Part shown: piece after piece, positions 1 to 8,817 of the stretch | Layout: each line of letters begins with the position of its first letter | Position numbering within the stretch: position 1 is the first letter of the stretch | Assembly: GCA_905181965.1 (NCBI GenBank) | Contig: CAJIZY010000004.1 | Location: forward strand, 62,001-126,000 | Source of the DNA: Akkermansiaceae bacterium | GTDB lineage: Bacteria > Verrucomicrobiota > Verrucomicrobiia > Verrucomicrobiales > Akkermansiaceae | Direction: 5' to 3' | DNA: 64,000 nt | Notes under the pieces: model-generated | Databases searched by the model: none | What the model was told of the DNA's origin: nothing | Seen by the model: only the letters and a program-made list of their open reading frames with translations | Made by a program: the position numbers and the translations under genes

Positions 1-1565
1 ATCGATTCAGAAGAAGACTCCTGATTGTTTCCATCACCAAACTTGGCATGCCCTGAAGCCCAAGAATGTCCGGCATAAACGTCAAAACAGCGAAGGTGTG
101 GAAACAGTAGATCTTCACGGTTTCTAGAGGCAATATCTCGAATAAGTAATTCAACCATCGCTCCCCATTTCTCTGCCCATCTTGGATCAAGTCGCGCAAC
201 CTCAGCCGCCGCCCGAATGAAGTAGCCATAGTGAAAATGATGATCATTAATTTGCCCATCACTTCCATAGGATGGCTTACTGCCGATCAATGTCCCCCAA
301 GTTTTATTATAGTAGAAAAGAGGTGACTGTTCGCCCTTCGACGCAAGAAACCAATTTTCGAGTCGACGCCGAACTTCATCAATAAAGAGCTTCTGCAAAC
401 CCTCCTCACCAGCCACCTCTGCAACCCCACTTAAGGTTGCCAATTTACCCAGAAACTTTCCATCCCAATAAGTATCGGCAAACGGAATTTCAAGCTTTGC
501 AGCCTCCTTCTTAAGATAAGTAGTCACTTGTTTTTTATCCGAAATCCCCTCGGCTGGAAGCATCGGTAATAGCCCCTGAATAGGGACCGAAGTCTTGAAA
601 CCATCTCCCCTCGCCAATTTCATCTCTCCGCGCACCGAGCGGTAACTTTCGCCGGTCAACGCTACTTGGGAATACTTCCATTGATGCGGGTAAAGAGCGA
701 ATAAAGTGCCCTTTCCACTTCCCTCCATGGCCTCAACTTCAAAGCGATATTTAGTCGTTAATTGACCATTCACAGGTTTCGATAAAAAATGAGTATCGAT
801 CACATGATGGTGAGCCCACTCTGCGAAGCGAGCCAGCGTAGCCTCTGTGGCGTTGGGCAAAAGAGCCACCGTGAAATATCCCTTTGATGATTGATTTACA
901 AAGATGTCAGTCTTACTTCCAGTCCAACTCGATCCATTTGCTCCAAAAATCCCATAATGATTTCCCCTGACCGTAATTCCAAAAATGGGATCACCTTCCT
1001 CACCGCTCCAGACAATTGGTTGGTGCGCAAATTTAAGAACCGGGTTTCCGCCACTAATACGGTTGAAAACGTAGGGGCTCCCGTGCCCAAAGGTTGAACG
1101 TAAAAATGATTCTTCTTTTCGAAACTCAGCGGTGATGAACCAGTCGGAATAATCAGCTAAGCGAGCATCGGGAAATTCCGTCACCTTTGAATGTAAAATT
1201 AAAAAATCGCCAGTTTCGCCGATTCCGCCCCCCATGATGTGCCCGCCTGCACCCACGATCCCGGATCCTGGATAAGCGATGGCCAGTCCCCGTGCGTTAC
1301 AATTGATCGCGAGTGGATGAGGAAAAAGATTCTGCGAATATTGTTCCCAGACAAGGGAGCTCCACCATTGATTGGTTGGGACCGCTCCCTTGATTGATGG
1401 GGTTGTGAAAATTGTGTTGGGAAGAGGATCGCAACCCGCCGGACGGACAAGAGAATAACTGCCATGACCCACCTTCACACTATCAGCTTTCGCCGTATCA
1501 TTTACGAAAACCGTCAGACCAAAAACGAAAGAGAAAAGAAATAACTGTTTAGCTGGCTGCTTCAT
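1..1565 (-). CDS. GH81 endo-beta-1,3-glucanase (laminarinase), C-terminus cut by window edge
   Basis: Open frame read from ATG at 1565 leftwards off the window, 521 residues visible. It opens with an export signal (MKQPAKQLFLFSFVFGLTVF). The GH81 signature is clear: a YGSDGQINDHHFHYGY stretch near 215-260, whose Asp/His cluster holds the family's general acid, then FDVYAGHSWASG and, at the extreme left edge, NQESSSE, which carries the catalytic Glu region. GH81 enzymes cut internal beta-1,3 bonds of laminarin, curdlan or callose, so this is probably a secreted or periplasmic laminarinase. It is transcribed away from the lacI-type gene. A LacI-like operator lies in the shared upstream region, which suggests repression until glucan is present. 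The family usually runs 650-900 residues, so the last part lies outside. There is no strong ribosome binding site before the ATG. Family call is firm; exact substrate is inferred. Confidence 0.9.
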   Translation of the reverse strand, partial: MKQPAKQLFLFSFVFGLTVFVNDTAKADSVKVGHGSYSLVRPAGCDPLPNTIFTTPSIKGAVPTNQWWSSLVWEQYSQNLFPHPLAINCNARGLAIAYPGSGIVGAGGHIMGGGIGETGDFLILHSKVTEFPDARLADYSDWFITAEFRKEESFLRSTFGHGSPYVFNRISGGNPVLKFAHQPIVWSGEEGDPIFGITVRGNHYGIFGANGSSWTGSKTDIFVNQSSKGYFTVALLPNATEATLARFAEWAHHHVIDTHFLSKPVNGQLTTKYRFEVEAMEGSGKGTLFALYPHQWKYSQVALTGESYRSVRGEMKLARGDGFKTSVPIQGLLPMLPAEGISDKKQVTTYLKKEAAKLEIPFADTYWDGKFLGKLATLSGVAEVAGEEGLQKLFIDEVRRRLENWFLASKGEQSPLFYYNKTWGTLIGSKPSYGSDGQINDHHFHYGYFIRAAAEVARLDPRWAEKWGAMVELLIRDIASRNREDLLFPHLRCFDVYAGHSWASGHAKFGDGNNQESSSES

Positions 1566-1640
1566 AATAAAAAGGGCGGGCTTTACCGACAATCACCCCG
1601 GTGAGAGATTCGCTCTCAACTCAACCTTGGTCAATGATAT

Positions 1641-1656
1641 TTGCATAATATTGCAT
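1641..1656. promoter_or_regulatory. Putative LacI-family operator, TTGCA-N6-TGCAT
   Basis: Sequence TTGCATAATATTGCAT lies between the divergent GH81 gene and lacI-type gene. It has half-sites TTGCA and TGCA(T) spaced by six bases. The same half-sites and spacing recur upstream of the phosphorylase gene at 7674-7689, with a weaker match at 7617-7632. LacI-family repressors bind short palindromes like this, so the likely binder is the adjacent regulator. Binding is inferred, not shown. Confidence 0.6.
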
Positions 1657-1748
1657 ATCTCGGAAACCGCCCTTATTCTGATTCTTGCCATGCCGCCTAT
1701 CGATGAGCATTCTCTTCCTATCGCCCTACGGCGATCAAAATTATTGCT

Positions 1749-2885
1749 ATGCCCAAAGTGAACCAAAAAGCCATTGCTGATCAGCTCGGGATCTCCCGAG
1801 CCACCGTATCACGGTGCTTCACCAATCATGCAGGCATCAACGCCACGACACGTGCCAAGGTCTTCCAACTGGCAGCCGAAATGGGCTACACTCACCTTGA
1901 GTCTCGAAGTCCGGCGGTCAAGAAAGCAAAAAAGAGGGTTAATTTTAACGTTTTAATCTGTAGTGACACTGAAGAATACTTTCGGGATGACTACAAAAGC
2001 CCAGGCGAACAAATTCTCGTAGGCGTCTCTGAGTTTGCGCAAGCCCATCAAGTTGATGTCGATGTCGATTTCATCCCACCCTCGGTAACCAGTATTGACG
2101 ATCCGGCTTTCGCTAAGATTGAAAGTCTAAAGTCCCGAAAAAATCGAGGAGTGCTCCTGATCTACCCCTTCGCGGACTCGATCATTAAAGAGCTTTCCCA
2201 CCAACTTCCTCTCGTTTCACTCGTTGACCAACTTGAACATGAATCGATTGACTGTGCGGATGTAGATCACAGCTCGGGAATCTCTATGGTGATTGATCAA
2301 CTGATTGCTAAAGGACATCGGAAAATCGGGTTTTACACGAGGGATTATACCATCGCAGCTAGCTGGTCATTTCGGCGTTACAGTGCCTTTGTTGAAAAAA
2401 TGGCTCGGAAAAAACTCAAGGTCTCGAATCGCGACATCATCGGGATTTTCCCCCGGACGTTTGGCTCGGTCGCCAGTGGTATCGACGAGGCAATAAAGAG
2501 AACCAAGGAAGGCGTGACCGCTTGGGTCTGCGCAGCCGACCACCAAGGCTACGATCTTATCGATGGATTTGAAAACCACGGACTCAAAGAAAGTATGCTC
2601 TGTGAGATCACTGGCTTTGATGGAATGAGTCTTCAGCCAAACTCTGGCGCTCAAGGTGAGTATGCGGGTCTGAGCGATTGGGATGACGGGCGCAGACAGA
2701 CTCGCTTCACGGATCCGCCAACGCTTCGGTGGCAGCCAAAGCATTTACATAAGCGGAACACTCATCGAGGGCGAGACCGTAGGGACCCCAAAAAGCTAGA
2801 CCTCGCCGCGACGCTTCTCAAGTTCCAATGCGATTTTTTCAACCTCATCATCATCCAAATTATACCAAAACAGGGCCACACCTGA
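1749..2885 (+). CDS. LacI-family transcriptional regulator, 3' end frameshifted
   Basis: Residues 5-46 form a typical LacI headpiece ([19 protein letters not shown], then [17 protein letters not shown]). They are followed by a periplasmic-binding-protein-like effector domain with [36 protein letters not shown] and [12 protein letters not shown]. The open frame runs to 2885, but after about 2645 its translation no longer looks like the family. The expected C-terminus ([14 protein letters not shown], then [18 protein letters not shown]) is in the +1 frame and ends at TAG 2797-2799, with a TGA in that frame near 2672. The real gene therefore probably ends at 2799, touching the stop of the convergent symporter gene. 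The effector may be a beta-glucan oligosaccharide, judged from the neighbours. It is unclear whether the break is real or a sequencing error. Confidence 0.85.
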   Translation: MPKVNQKAIADQLGISRATVSRCFTNHAGINATTRAKVFQLAAEMGYTHLESRSPAVKKAKKRVNFNVLICSDTEEYFRDDYKSPGEQILVGVSEFAQAHQVDVDVDFIPPSVTSIDDPAFAKIESLKSRKNRGVLLIYPFADSIIKELSHQLPLVSLVDQLEHESIDCADVDHSSGISMVIDQLIAKGHRKIGFYTRDYTIAASWSFRRYSAFVEKMARKKLKVSNRDIIGIFPRTFGSVASGIDEAIKRTKEGVTAWVCAADHQGYDLIDGFENHGLKESMLCEITGFDGMSLQPNSGAQGEYAGLSDWDDGRRQTRFTDPPTLRWQPKHLHKRNTHRGRDRRDPKKLDLAATLLKFQCDFFNLIIIQIIPKQGHT

Positions 2886-4175
2886 TAGGATAGTGAGGAC
2901 CCCAGGAATAATTGAAAACATCAGCAGAATTCCATGCGCCGACTCAGACGATTGTTCCACATTGGCAACATACCCAAAGTAAGCGAGGAGCATTCCAACA
3001 GCCCACCCCCCGAGAGCCAACCCAGCCTTCTGAACTAACATCGCAGCGGCAAAAGTGAGCGCCGTGATTCGACGTCCAAACTTCCACTCGCCATAGTCAA
3101 CGACATCGGTATAGATGGCCCAAACTAATGCAGGCATTGGCCCCGCAAAAAACGCGCTAACAAGATTCAGCCAAAAGATTTGCTCAAAGTTTTTTGCCGG
3201 CACAAAGTAAAACGCGATCACCGAAAATGCGTTAATCATTGTCAATCCAATCAAGGCGTTCCTTTTTCCAAACCGCCTAGAGAGCGGCTTTGTTAGCAAA
3301 AGCCCAAAAACAAGTGCAATAGGCGCAGAAGCGTAAAAAATTGACATCCGATCCAAATACCAAAAATATTTCCCATCTCCGAGATCTGCTAAATACTTGA
3401 GATAAGGATAGGTAATGCCCCATCTCAATCCCGAGAACGCCAAAGTAATAAATGCCACGATTAACATGACGATCAGAGGTCTGTTACTCGTAAGGTATTT
3501 CAGGTCTTTTCCGAGATCGACTCTTTCCTCTTTGGATGGGGCAATCCGCTCACGAGTTGTAAAAAAGGTATAGAGAAAAAGAAAGGTCGCTAGTATCGAA
3601 AAGACAATCATAGCAGTCCTCCACGCTTCTGGGCTATTACGTCCTCCGAAGCTGTTAATGATCGGAAACAAGGCGAGGCCAATAATCACCTGGGCAGAAA
3701 AAGCTCCTGCAAACCTAAAATTTGAGAGCGATGCTCGCTCTGCCGGATCTCCGGTCATCGTGCCCATCAGGGCTGAATACGGAACATTAATTGCTGTATA
3801 AACCGTCATCAGCGCAATGTATGTTACGTAAGCATACACCAATTTCCAAGTGGGGTCCAAGTCTGGTCCAAGGAAGGCCAGAAAACCAATTAATCCATAG
3901 GGAACAGCGATCCACAAAAGATAAGGACGATACTTTCCAAATTTGGTCTGTGTCCGATCGGCGAGCCCCCCCATCAACGGATCAGAAATGGCATCCCACA
4001 AGCGGGCGACAGCGTAAAGGGTCCCAACCGCTGCTGGATTGAGGCCTATAACGTCGGTATAGTAGGTAATCAGAAAGGCATTGACGATATGGAAGACAAA
4101 GTTCGAAGCTGTGTCGCCAAGGCCATATCCGATTTTCTCTTTCGTTGAGAGCGTTTGTGAAGTTTCAGAAGACAT
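2796..4175 (-). CDS. GPH-family sugar:cation symporter (MFS)
   Basis: 459 residues, a usual length for glycoside-pentoside-hexuronide:cation symporters, with about 12 hydrophobic segments. The N-terminus [31 protein letters not shown] and the loop [31 protein letters not shown] are family hallmarks. The Asp residues of the helix II region are those associated with cation coupling. It would import a sugar or short oligosaccharide across the inner membrane. The gene starts 12 bp after the end of the phosphorylase gene on the same strand, so the two are very likely co-transcribed. That points to beta-1,3-gluco-oligosaccharides (laminaribiose or similar) as substrate. Family call is firm; substrate comes from context only. 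Confidence 0.88.
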   Translation of the reverse strand: MSSETSQTLSTKEKIGYGLGDTASNFVFHIVNAFLITYYTDVIGLNPAAVGTLYAVARLWDAISDPLMGGLADRTQTKFGKYRPYLLWIAVPYGLIGFLAFLGPDLDPTWKLVYAYVTYIALMTVYTAINVPYSALMGTMTGDPAERASLSNFRFAGAFSAQVIIGLALFPIINSFGGRNSPEAWRTAMIVFSILATFLFLYTFFTTRERIAPSKEERVDLGKDLKYLTSNRPLIVMLIVAFITLAFSGLRWGITYPYLKYLADLGDGKYFWYLDRMSIFYASAPIALVFGLLLTKPLSRRFGKRNALIGLTMINAFSVIAFYFVPAKNFEQIFWLNLVSAFFAGPMPALVWAIYTDVVDYGEWKFGRRITALTFAAAMLVQKAGLALGGWAVGMLLAYFGYVANVEQSSESAHGILLMFSIIPGVLTILSGVALFWYNLDDDEVEKIALELEKRRGEV

Positions 4176-4187
4176 AAGAAATTAAGA

Positions 4188-5771
4188 TTAGAAAATAAGC
4201 CAATTAGAGGGAATTTGAATGATGACTTTGGCGACCGTTCCCCGGTTGAAAAGAATGCTCGAACTCGTCTCGATGTCGAGAACCCCGTTTGAAAAAACTA
4301 GTTCCTGACCATCATTTTTGAAGACGGTGGCCTTAGGCGTTTCTAGGTCTTCACATGACTCGTATTGCAAGGGAGTCCGGGCATGGGTAAAGGACAGCAC
4401 ACCATCAACGAACTCTGCTGCTCGAAGGAGGTGAGGACGGAAACTCAGCTGCCCGTCTTCAAAGTCGATTCCCAACTCTCCCAGACGGCAAAGCAAACCT
4501 TCCTTCACTTGTCCGGTCAGGCCCGGTTGTTGGGCCCCTCTCTCGCCCTGACTGTGAGAATAAGGTTCAGCCGGAAACGCTCCATAGCTTTGCGGAGTTT
4601 GACGGCATCCCAATCCCCGCTGGACCGCATAATAGGCAGCGACGGACCGAGACTTCAGTTCATCACTCGATTCCCCACTCTTGCAAACCGCCAAAGCAAC
4701 TTCCTGCGCGGCTAGCAGCAATTTGGAAACCATATGCCAATAAATTGATCCTAAGCCTTCATATCCAAAGAAAGTACCACTGCGCCCCGTAAAGGAGTGA
4801 TGGGAGAAGACCTTTTCGTATATTGTTTCGATTGCCGCCAGATCTTCGAGAGAAAGACCTTCAACCTGCATTAAACAGTCCGTCAACGCATATCCATTGA
4901 CCAGAGTTTCATTAAACCTCCAGGCTCCCGTTTCGTCCTCGTAGACTAGACGCTCATCCCCTTTTTCCGCCATCGAAGCGAGGAGTTGGTTACCTCTCAA
5001 GTCGGCATCCGAAATTCGATTAAGTTCATCAAATCCGGCGAGCTCGCGATCGGGATATAATAGATAGGTTGGATGACGTTTCGAACGAAGATCACTCTTG
5101 GCCAAATCCTCCAATAGACTCACTGCAGTCTCATTCTCGAGGAACCCCGAGCTCAGAATCGCGACCTGACCTTCCAACATCAGCTGAAGGTTTTGAACTT
5201 TCATTTCCGGATTTCCTGGGCGCGCGTCTAGCACGTTGTAGGCATGCCAAAGCCCGTCCGGTCTCCGGTTGGATTGCAAGACTCCCTCCACCGCTACAAT
5301 CGCATGAGACAAGAAGCTAAGAACACCAGAGGCAGGAAGACTCCCCGAGTGACAGATCGCTTCCCTGACCGAATCTCGATAATCTTGCATCACGAGGCCA
5401 TTTGCCTGAGCCAGCTCAAATCGATCATTACTCGATACCGGACCATTCTGCTTCCAGCGAGGGTCACCGAGGACTTCAACCAGTCGCTGAACTGCTTGTT
5501 GGGTCGCTTTGGAAACTGAAAATTCAGTGAGTCTACATGTCTGAATCGAACGCTGTAAGAACCGCAAATAGCGGAGCAGATATCCCGTCGTTACGACCGA
5601 AAGGCCATTACCAGCTAGGGCATTATTAGCGTCATTCCACTCGGGCTTTTGGGCGTTCATCCAGATCCCACCATCTGGAATCAATTGACCGAGCTTAGCC
5701 ATTGCGGGGATGAGTAATTTTTCGATCAACCCTACTCGGATGAGCTCGCCACCCTCGTCACAAAGGAGCAA
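4188..5771 (-). CDS. GH161/GH94-type beta-glucan phosphorylase, C-terminal part (frameshifted)
   Basis: This frame continues the protein begun at 7555. Around 5765 the reading frame changes by one base (…EKEIN joins LLLCDEGGELIRVGLIEKLL). The segment holds the conserved DGGIWMNAQKPEWNDANNALAGNGLSVVTTGYLLRYL stretch of the phosphorylase (alpha/alpha)6 barrel and the region YEGLGSIYWHMVSKLLLA. The C-terminus ends in a beta-rich tail. The TTG start given here is not a real start, because homology continues upstream in the other frame. Together the two parts make about 1,120 residues, which fits GH161 (beta-1,3-oligoglucan phosphorylases of about 1,100 residues) better than classic 800-residue GH94 enzymes. 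Assignment between GH161 and a GH94 relative is from length and context. Confidence 0.68.
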   Translation of the reverse strand: MLLCDEGGELIRVGLIEKLLIPAMAKLGQLIPDGGIWMNAQKPEWNDANNALAGNGLSVVTTGYLLRYLRFLQRSIQTCRLTEFSVSKATQQAVQRLVEVLGDPRWKQNGPVSSNDRFELAQANGLVMQDYRDSVREAICHSGSLPASGVLSFLSHAIVAVEGVLQSNRRPDGLWHAYNVLDARPGNPEMKVQNLQLMLEGQVAILSSGFLENETAVSLLEDLAKSDLRSKRHPTYLLYPDRELAGFDELNRISDADLRGNQLLASMAEKGDERLVYEDETGAWRFNETLVNGYALTDCLMQVEGLSLEDLAAIETIYEKVFSHHSFTGRSGTFFGYEGLGSIYWHMVSKLLLAAQEVALAVCKSGESSDELKSRSVAAYYAVQRGLGCRQTPQSYGAFPAEPYSHSQGERGAQQPGLTGQVKEGLLCRLGELGIDFEDGQLSFRPHLLRAAEFVDGVLSFTHARTPLQYESCEDLETPKATVFKNDGQELVFSNGVLDIETSSSILFNRGTVAKVIIQIPSNWLIF

Positions 5772-7555
5772 TTTATCTCTTTTTCACTTTGCACATCAAA
5801 ATTAATTGTATTTTTTGGGTCTAATAAAATATCTTTGTAAGGTTTGATTTTATAGGGAACATTCGCGTAAACAAATATTTCATCTTCAAAGTATTTATTG
5901 ATCTTTTGTGGGTAGTAGTTTTCTATAAACTCCAAAAATTTTAGAAGATAGATAATCTGATGATCTCCCCAGTAACCAATATAAGACCAAGGGTTATCTT
6001 GCTCAATTGTTTCCCAGTCAAATCCATCTTTAGTAACTCTGTAAGGGTTATATCCATCGAAGGTGGAAGCGTTAAGAAATCTGGAAATAAAACCGTCGAG
6101 AAAAACCGGATAACTCCATGCGAGTGCCTCCCAGTTTTGGAAAATATCGCGCCAATTTCCTTCGTAATGGTGGACTGGTCGCCCCTCTTCATCGTGAAGC
6201 CGAATATTAAACTTATTCCAAGGGCGGCTTGGATCACCATGCCGCCTGCCCAAAATAAGAGGCAAGTATTCCGTCGTGAGGCGGATCAAATCTGAATCCC
6301 CCTGGCGGCGGGCTTCTGCCATGATCCAGTCGCGCTCGAATGATTCAGGCAGACTCGAAAACCAGTCCTCAAATCGTTCAGCTAGTTCCCGATTATTCTG
6401 AATTACAAAGTGCTTGAACTGGGCCGCGGAAAGAACCGATCCATTTTCAGGAAGCCCCCCACGTAACAAGTTACAAAGAGTATTATGGTAGTGATAATGA
6501 GAGGTATCGAGATCAGCGGATTTCTGAAACCCATCCACTGATTCTACAAGTTCACGCAGCCTCTTCCGTCCTTCCTCCAAGTCTTCTTCAACGGCTGTGA
6601 GCAAAGTAAGTTCGTCACGGAGTGACCCGACCAAGCTTCCGACCTCACGATGAGTTTGTTCAATCTCCGCGACCATCATCCACTCTTTGGACTCCCCTGC
6701 CGGCACGGACAAATCTGCCCCCAATAAAAAAGCTCCGCGCTTTCCTCGTGATTTAGTTTTATTCCCATCGGAAGATTCACCCCTTAAAAACTGCTCGGCA
6801 TCACGACGGGACAAAAAGGGTTCAGCCTCTGAAAAACCGGTGGTCCAAACGGTTGTAGCCTTCAGGCTTTCCAGAGGGATTGGAGCATCAACGATTCCAG
6901 AAGCCAATCGATGAATCATCAAACGACCTTCGCAGCAGACCTCGCTCATTTTGTAGGCATCAGCAAGACAACTTAAATCTAGATGCAAGCGCTGGCTCAC
7001 TCCAGGCACCTGTAAATCCTGAAGACCATCCACGATCCTAAAATTCTTCGTCTCACTTCCTTCATTCGTGATTTTGACTTTCCTCACAAAACCAAACTTG
7101 CCAGAGAGCTGCCAGTGATAGCTGAAACGAAGCTCTAAGTTTTCATTCCACTCTTCAAAAATTAATTCTTCGCCCAGAAAACTCTTCAAGAGACGCCTAC
7201 GAATCGGCGTGGTGTGAATAGAAGTAGGCCAGAAAGGATGCCAGATTTCGCCTCCGCATTCGATCGCTGTGAATGGGCCTGTTTCGTTCCAATTACCGAG
7301 AATTTTATCGACCGTCAGATAAGGAAAAAGCGCTTTCTCCGGGTTCTCCCGGCCGGCGCTCAAGGACCCATTACTACTGCAAAAAAACCACTGATTCGTC
7401 ACCGTTGCGATACTGAGAAAGAAAGGATCAAATTCCTCGAGATGGTCAATCACCGCAAAATCCCGTCCGTCACGAATTTCCCATTCATTAACCTGATCAA
7501 ATTCGATGGTTCTGCTCATTTCTTTCGATTCAGGGGTAAAAGTCAAAGGTGTCAT
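5732..7555 (-). CDS. GH161/GH94-type beta-glucan phosphorylase, N-terminal part (frameshifted)
   Basis: First 600 residues of the phosphorylase. There is no signal peptide, so the enzyme is cytoplasmic, as expected for phosphorolysis that releases glucose 1-phosphate. A beta-sandwich N-terminal region (to about residue 300) is followed by the barrel start with GDPSRPWNKFNIRLHDEEGRPVHHYEGNWRDIFQNWEALAWSYP and NPWSYIGYWGDHQIIYLLKFLE. The acidic residue of WGDHQ is a candidate catalytic acid by analogy with GH94. The frame ends off-register after residue about 595, with VTRVASSSE as junk. Start ATG 7555 is used; an alternative is Met13. Two LacI-type operators lie 62-135 bp upstream. With the GH81 enzyme and symporter it makes a coherent beta-1,3-glucan pathway: cut outside, import, phosphorolyse inside. 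Confidence 0.68.
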   Translation of the reverse strand: MTPLTFTPESKEMSRTIEFDQVNEWEIRDGRDFAVIDHLEEFDPFFLSIATVTNQWFFCSSNGSLSAGRENPEKALFPYLTVDKILGNWNETGPFTAIECGGEIWHPFWPTSIHTTPIRRRLLKSFLGEELIFEEWNENLELRFSYHWQLSGKFGFVRKVKITNEGSETKNFRIVDGLQDLQVPGVSQRLHLDLSCLADAYKMSEVCCEGRLMIHRLASGIVDAPIPLESLKATTVWTTGFSEAEPFLSRRDAEQFLRGESSDGNKTKSRGKRGAFLLGADLSVPAGESKEWMMVAEIEQTHREVGSLVGSLRDELTLLTAVEEDLEEGRKRLRELVESVDGFQKSADLDTSHYHYHNTLCNLLRGGLPENGSVLSAAQFKHFVIQNNRELAERFEDWFSSLPESFERDWIMAEARRQGDSDLIRLTTEYLPLILGRRHGDPSRPWNKFNIRLHDEEGRPVHHYEGNWRDIFQNWEALAWSYPVFLDGFISRFLNASTFDGYNPYRVTKDGFDWETIEQDNPWSYIGYWGDHQIIYLLKFLEFIENYYPQKINKYFEDEIFVYANVPYKIKPYKDILLDPKNTINFDVQSEKEINCSFVTRVASSSE

Positions 7556-7616
7556 TGGTCATTCTTTTACTTCGTTATCTCAATAACACCCACCTCTTTG
7601 ACGATGGACTAAATTG

Positions 7617-7632
7617 ATGTAACTTTATGCAA
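7617..7632. promoter_or_regulatory. Putative LacI-family operator, weaker copy
   Basis: ATGTAACTTTATGCAA keeps the spacer ACTTTA and right half TGCAA of the 7674-7689 site exactly, and has a degenerate left half (ATGTA for TTGCA). It sits 62 bp upstream of the phosphorylase start. Its centre is 57 bp from the centre of the stronger site, compatible with cooperative or looping repression. That is inference from spacing. Confidence 0.45.
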
Positions 7633-7673
7633 TCTATTTAAAAAAAAACACCAAACAAGGGAAAATTTTTATT

Positions 7674-7689
7674 TTGCAACTTTATGCAA
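7674..7689. promoter_or_regulatory. Putative LacI-family operator, TTGCA-N6-TGCAA
   Basis: TTGCAACTTTATGCAA is a 16-bp site with perfect 5-bp inverted half-sites, upstream of the phosphorylase-symporter unit. It shares half-sites and spacing with the site at 1641-1656 in front of the GH81 and lacI-type genes. This is the main sequence evidence that the locus is one regulon. Confidence 0.6.
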
Positions 7690-7801
7690 CAACTTCCAGA
7701 AAGAAACCTTCCTGGAGCACCTGCGGCCCAGAGTCGGCCGACCCCCTAAAAACCAGTCAGGGACGTTTGGTCATTTTCTTAACTTTTCAAACTCATCCCG
7801 A

Positions 7802-8530
7802 TTAACGCTCAACACGCTTCCATTTGGTCACCATTGAGACCGTCCACTGGAACTTGCGCGCAGTCTCTCGAATCAAAAAAGGTTCATCGGCCACTTCAAT
7901 CAATTCGAAGTCATTCCCGAGTTCTTTCTTAAGCCAGTCAAGAGTGCGCCCTTCAGGCCAATTTTCCTTCTGTGTGAATTCCTCTAGCCAGGTACAAGGA
8001 GTCGCCAAAACTAACTCACCACCATTTCGCACCAAGCTAGCGAGCTTTGATAAAAATCGGCGGGGCTCGGGAAGACGGCAAACAAGATTCGCAGCATGCA
8101 CACGATCAAACTTCCCCAGCTCATCCCGCAAATTCATCGCGTCGCCCACTTCAAAAGTGATTCCGCCTCCATCCGTCCCACCGGGCCGCGAAACATTCAC
8201 TGTCGTAACTTCCCCTGCCTCCTCTAATCTTTGGCACGAAAGCGTTTGTCCCGCCCCGATCTTCTCGGCCGCTGTAATAAATGCTCTCGAAAAATCGATC
8301 CCGATCACCTCACTACTGGTCCTGCCGAGCTCAAACGAAGACCTTCCCACGGCGCAACCCACGTCTAAAGAACGACCGACACTACCTTTGGAGAAATACC
8401 CCACCGTCCGAACCGGGAAATCCAACGCCGCGGCCGGACCATGCTCCCAAGGTAAAATCTCCTTAGGCTCCCCATAATGAAAAAGGAGATACTCCCCAAC
8501 ATATCGATCTGTCTCATAAACATCTGCCAT
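7802..8530 (-). CDS. Putative 4-mercaptohistidine N1-methyltransferase (free-standing OvoA C-terminal-type domain)
   Basis: 242-residue class I SAM-dependent methyltransferase. The opening YETDRYVGEYLLFHYG and the block FPVRTVGYF, SLDVGCAVGRSSFELGR (SAM-binding motif I), VIGIDFSRAFITAA, VHAANLVCRLPEPRRFLSKL, TWLEEFTQKENWPEG and EPFLIRETARKFQWTV follow the C-terminal domain of the ovothiol enzyme OvoA. That domain methylates 5(4)-mercaptohistidine on the imidazole to give ovothiol A. Here it stands alone: no sulfoxide-synthase (DinB/FGE-sulfatase) domain is fused to it or encoded next to it. It is flanked by an operator region on one side and ychF, divergent, on the other. Either the partner is elsewhere in the genome, or the substrate differs. 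Family likeness is strong; the reaction is inferred. Confidence 0.8.
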   Translation of the reverse strand: MADVYETDRYVGEYLLFHYGEPKEILPWEHGPAAALDFPVRTVGYFSKGSVGRSLDVGCAVGRSSFELGRTSSEVIGIDFSRAFITAAEKIGAGQTLSCQRLEEAGEVTTVNVSRPGGTDGGGITFEVGDAMNLRDELGKFDRVHAANLVCRLPEPRRFLSKLASLVRNGGELVLATPCTWLEEFTQKENWPEGRTLDWLKKELGNDFELIEVADEPFLIRETARKFQWTVSMVTKWKRVER

Positions 8531-8817
8531 TGCGAAACAATCAAACCCCTAGAATAAAAATGTCCAGACTAGAGACCAAGCAAACGGAAATGACAAAAGC
8601 ATCCGATTGCTTTTAGGATTCTATGAAATTGACGTGATCTCACTGACATATATTGCGCTCCTGCTTTATTCTTAACGACCAAACCCTTCGTCACTGATCC
8701 CTTCTCTTCTCATACAGGTTCTACTTCCTCTAGAAATCGCCACTCCCAAATAAAACTTTACCTTAAGATGAGTTGGGGGTTTCCACTGCCGCAATCCTGC
8801 GGTAAAGCCTCCTCATC

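Noticed and set aside
1199-1465. 88-codon minus-strand open frame
   Set aside because: It overlaps the GH81 gene in another frame and has no features of its own.
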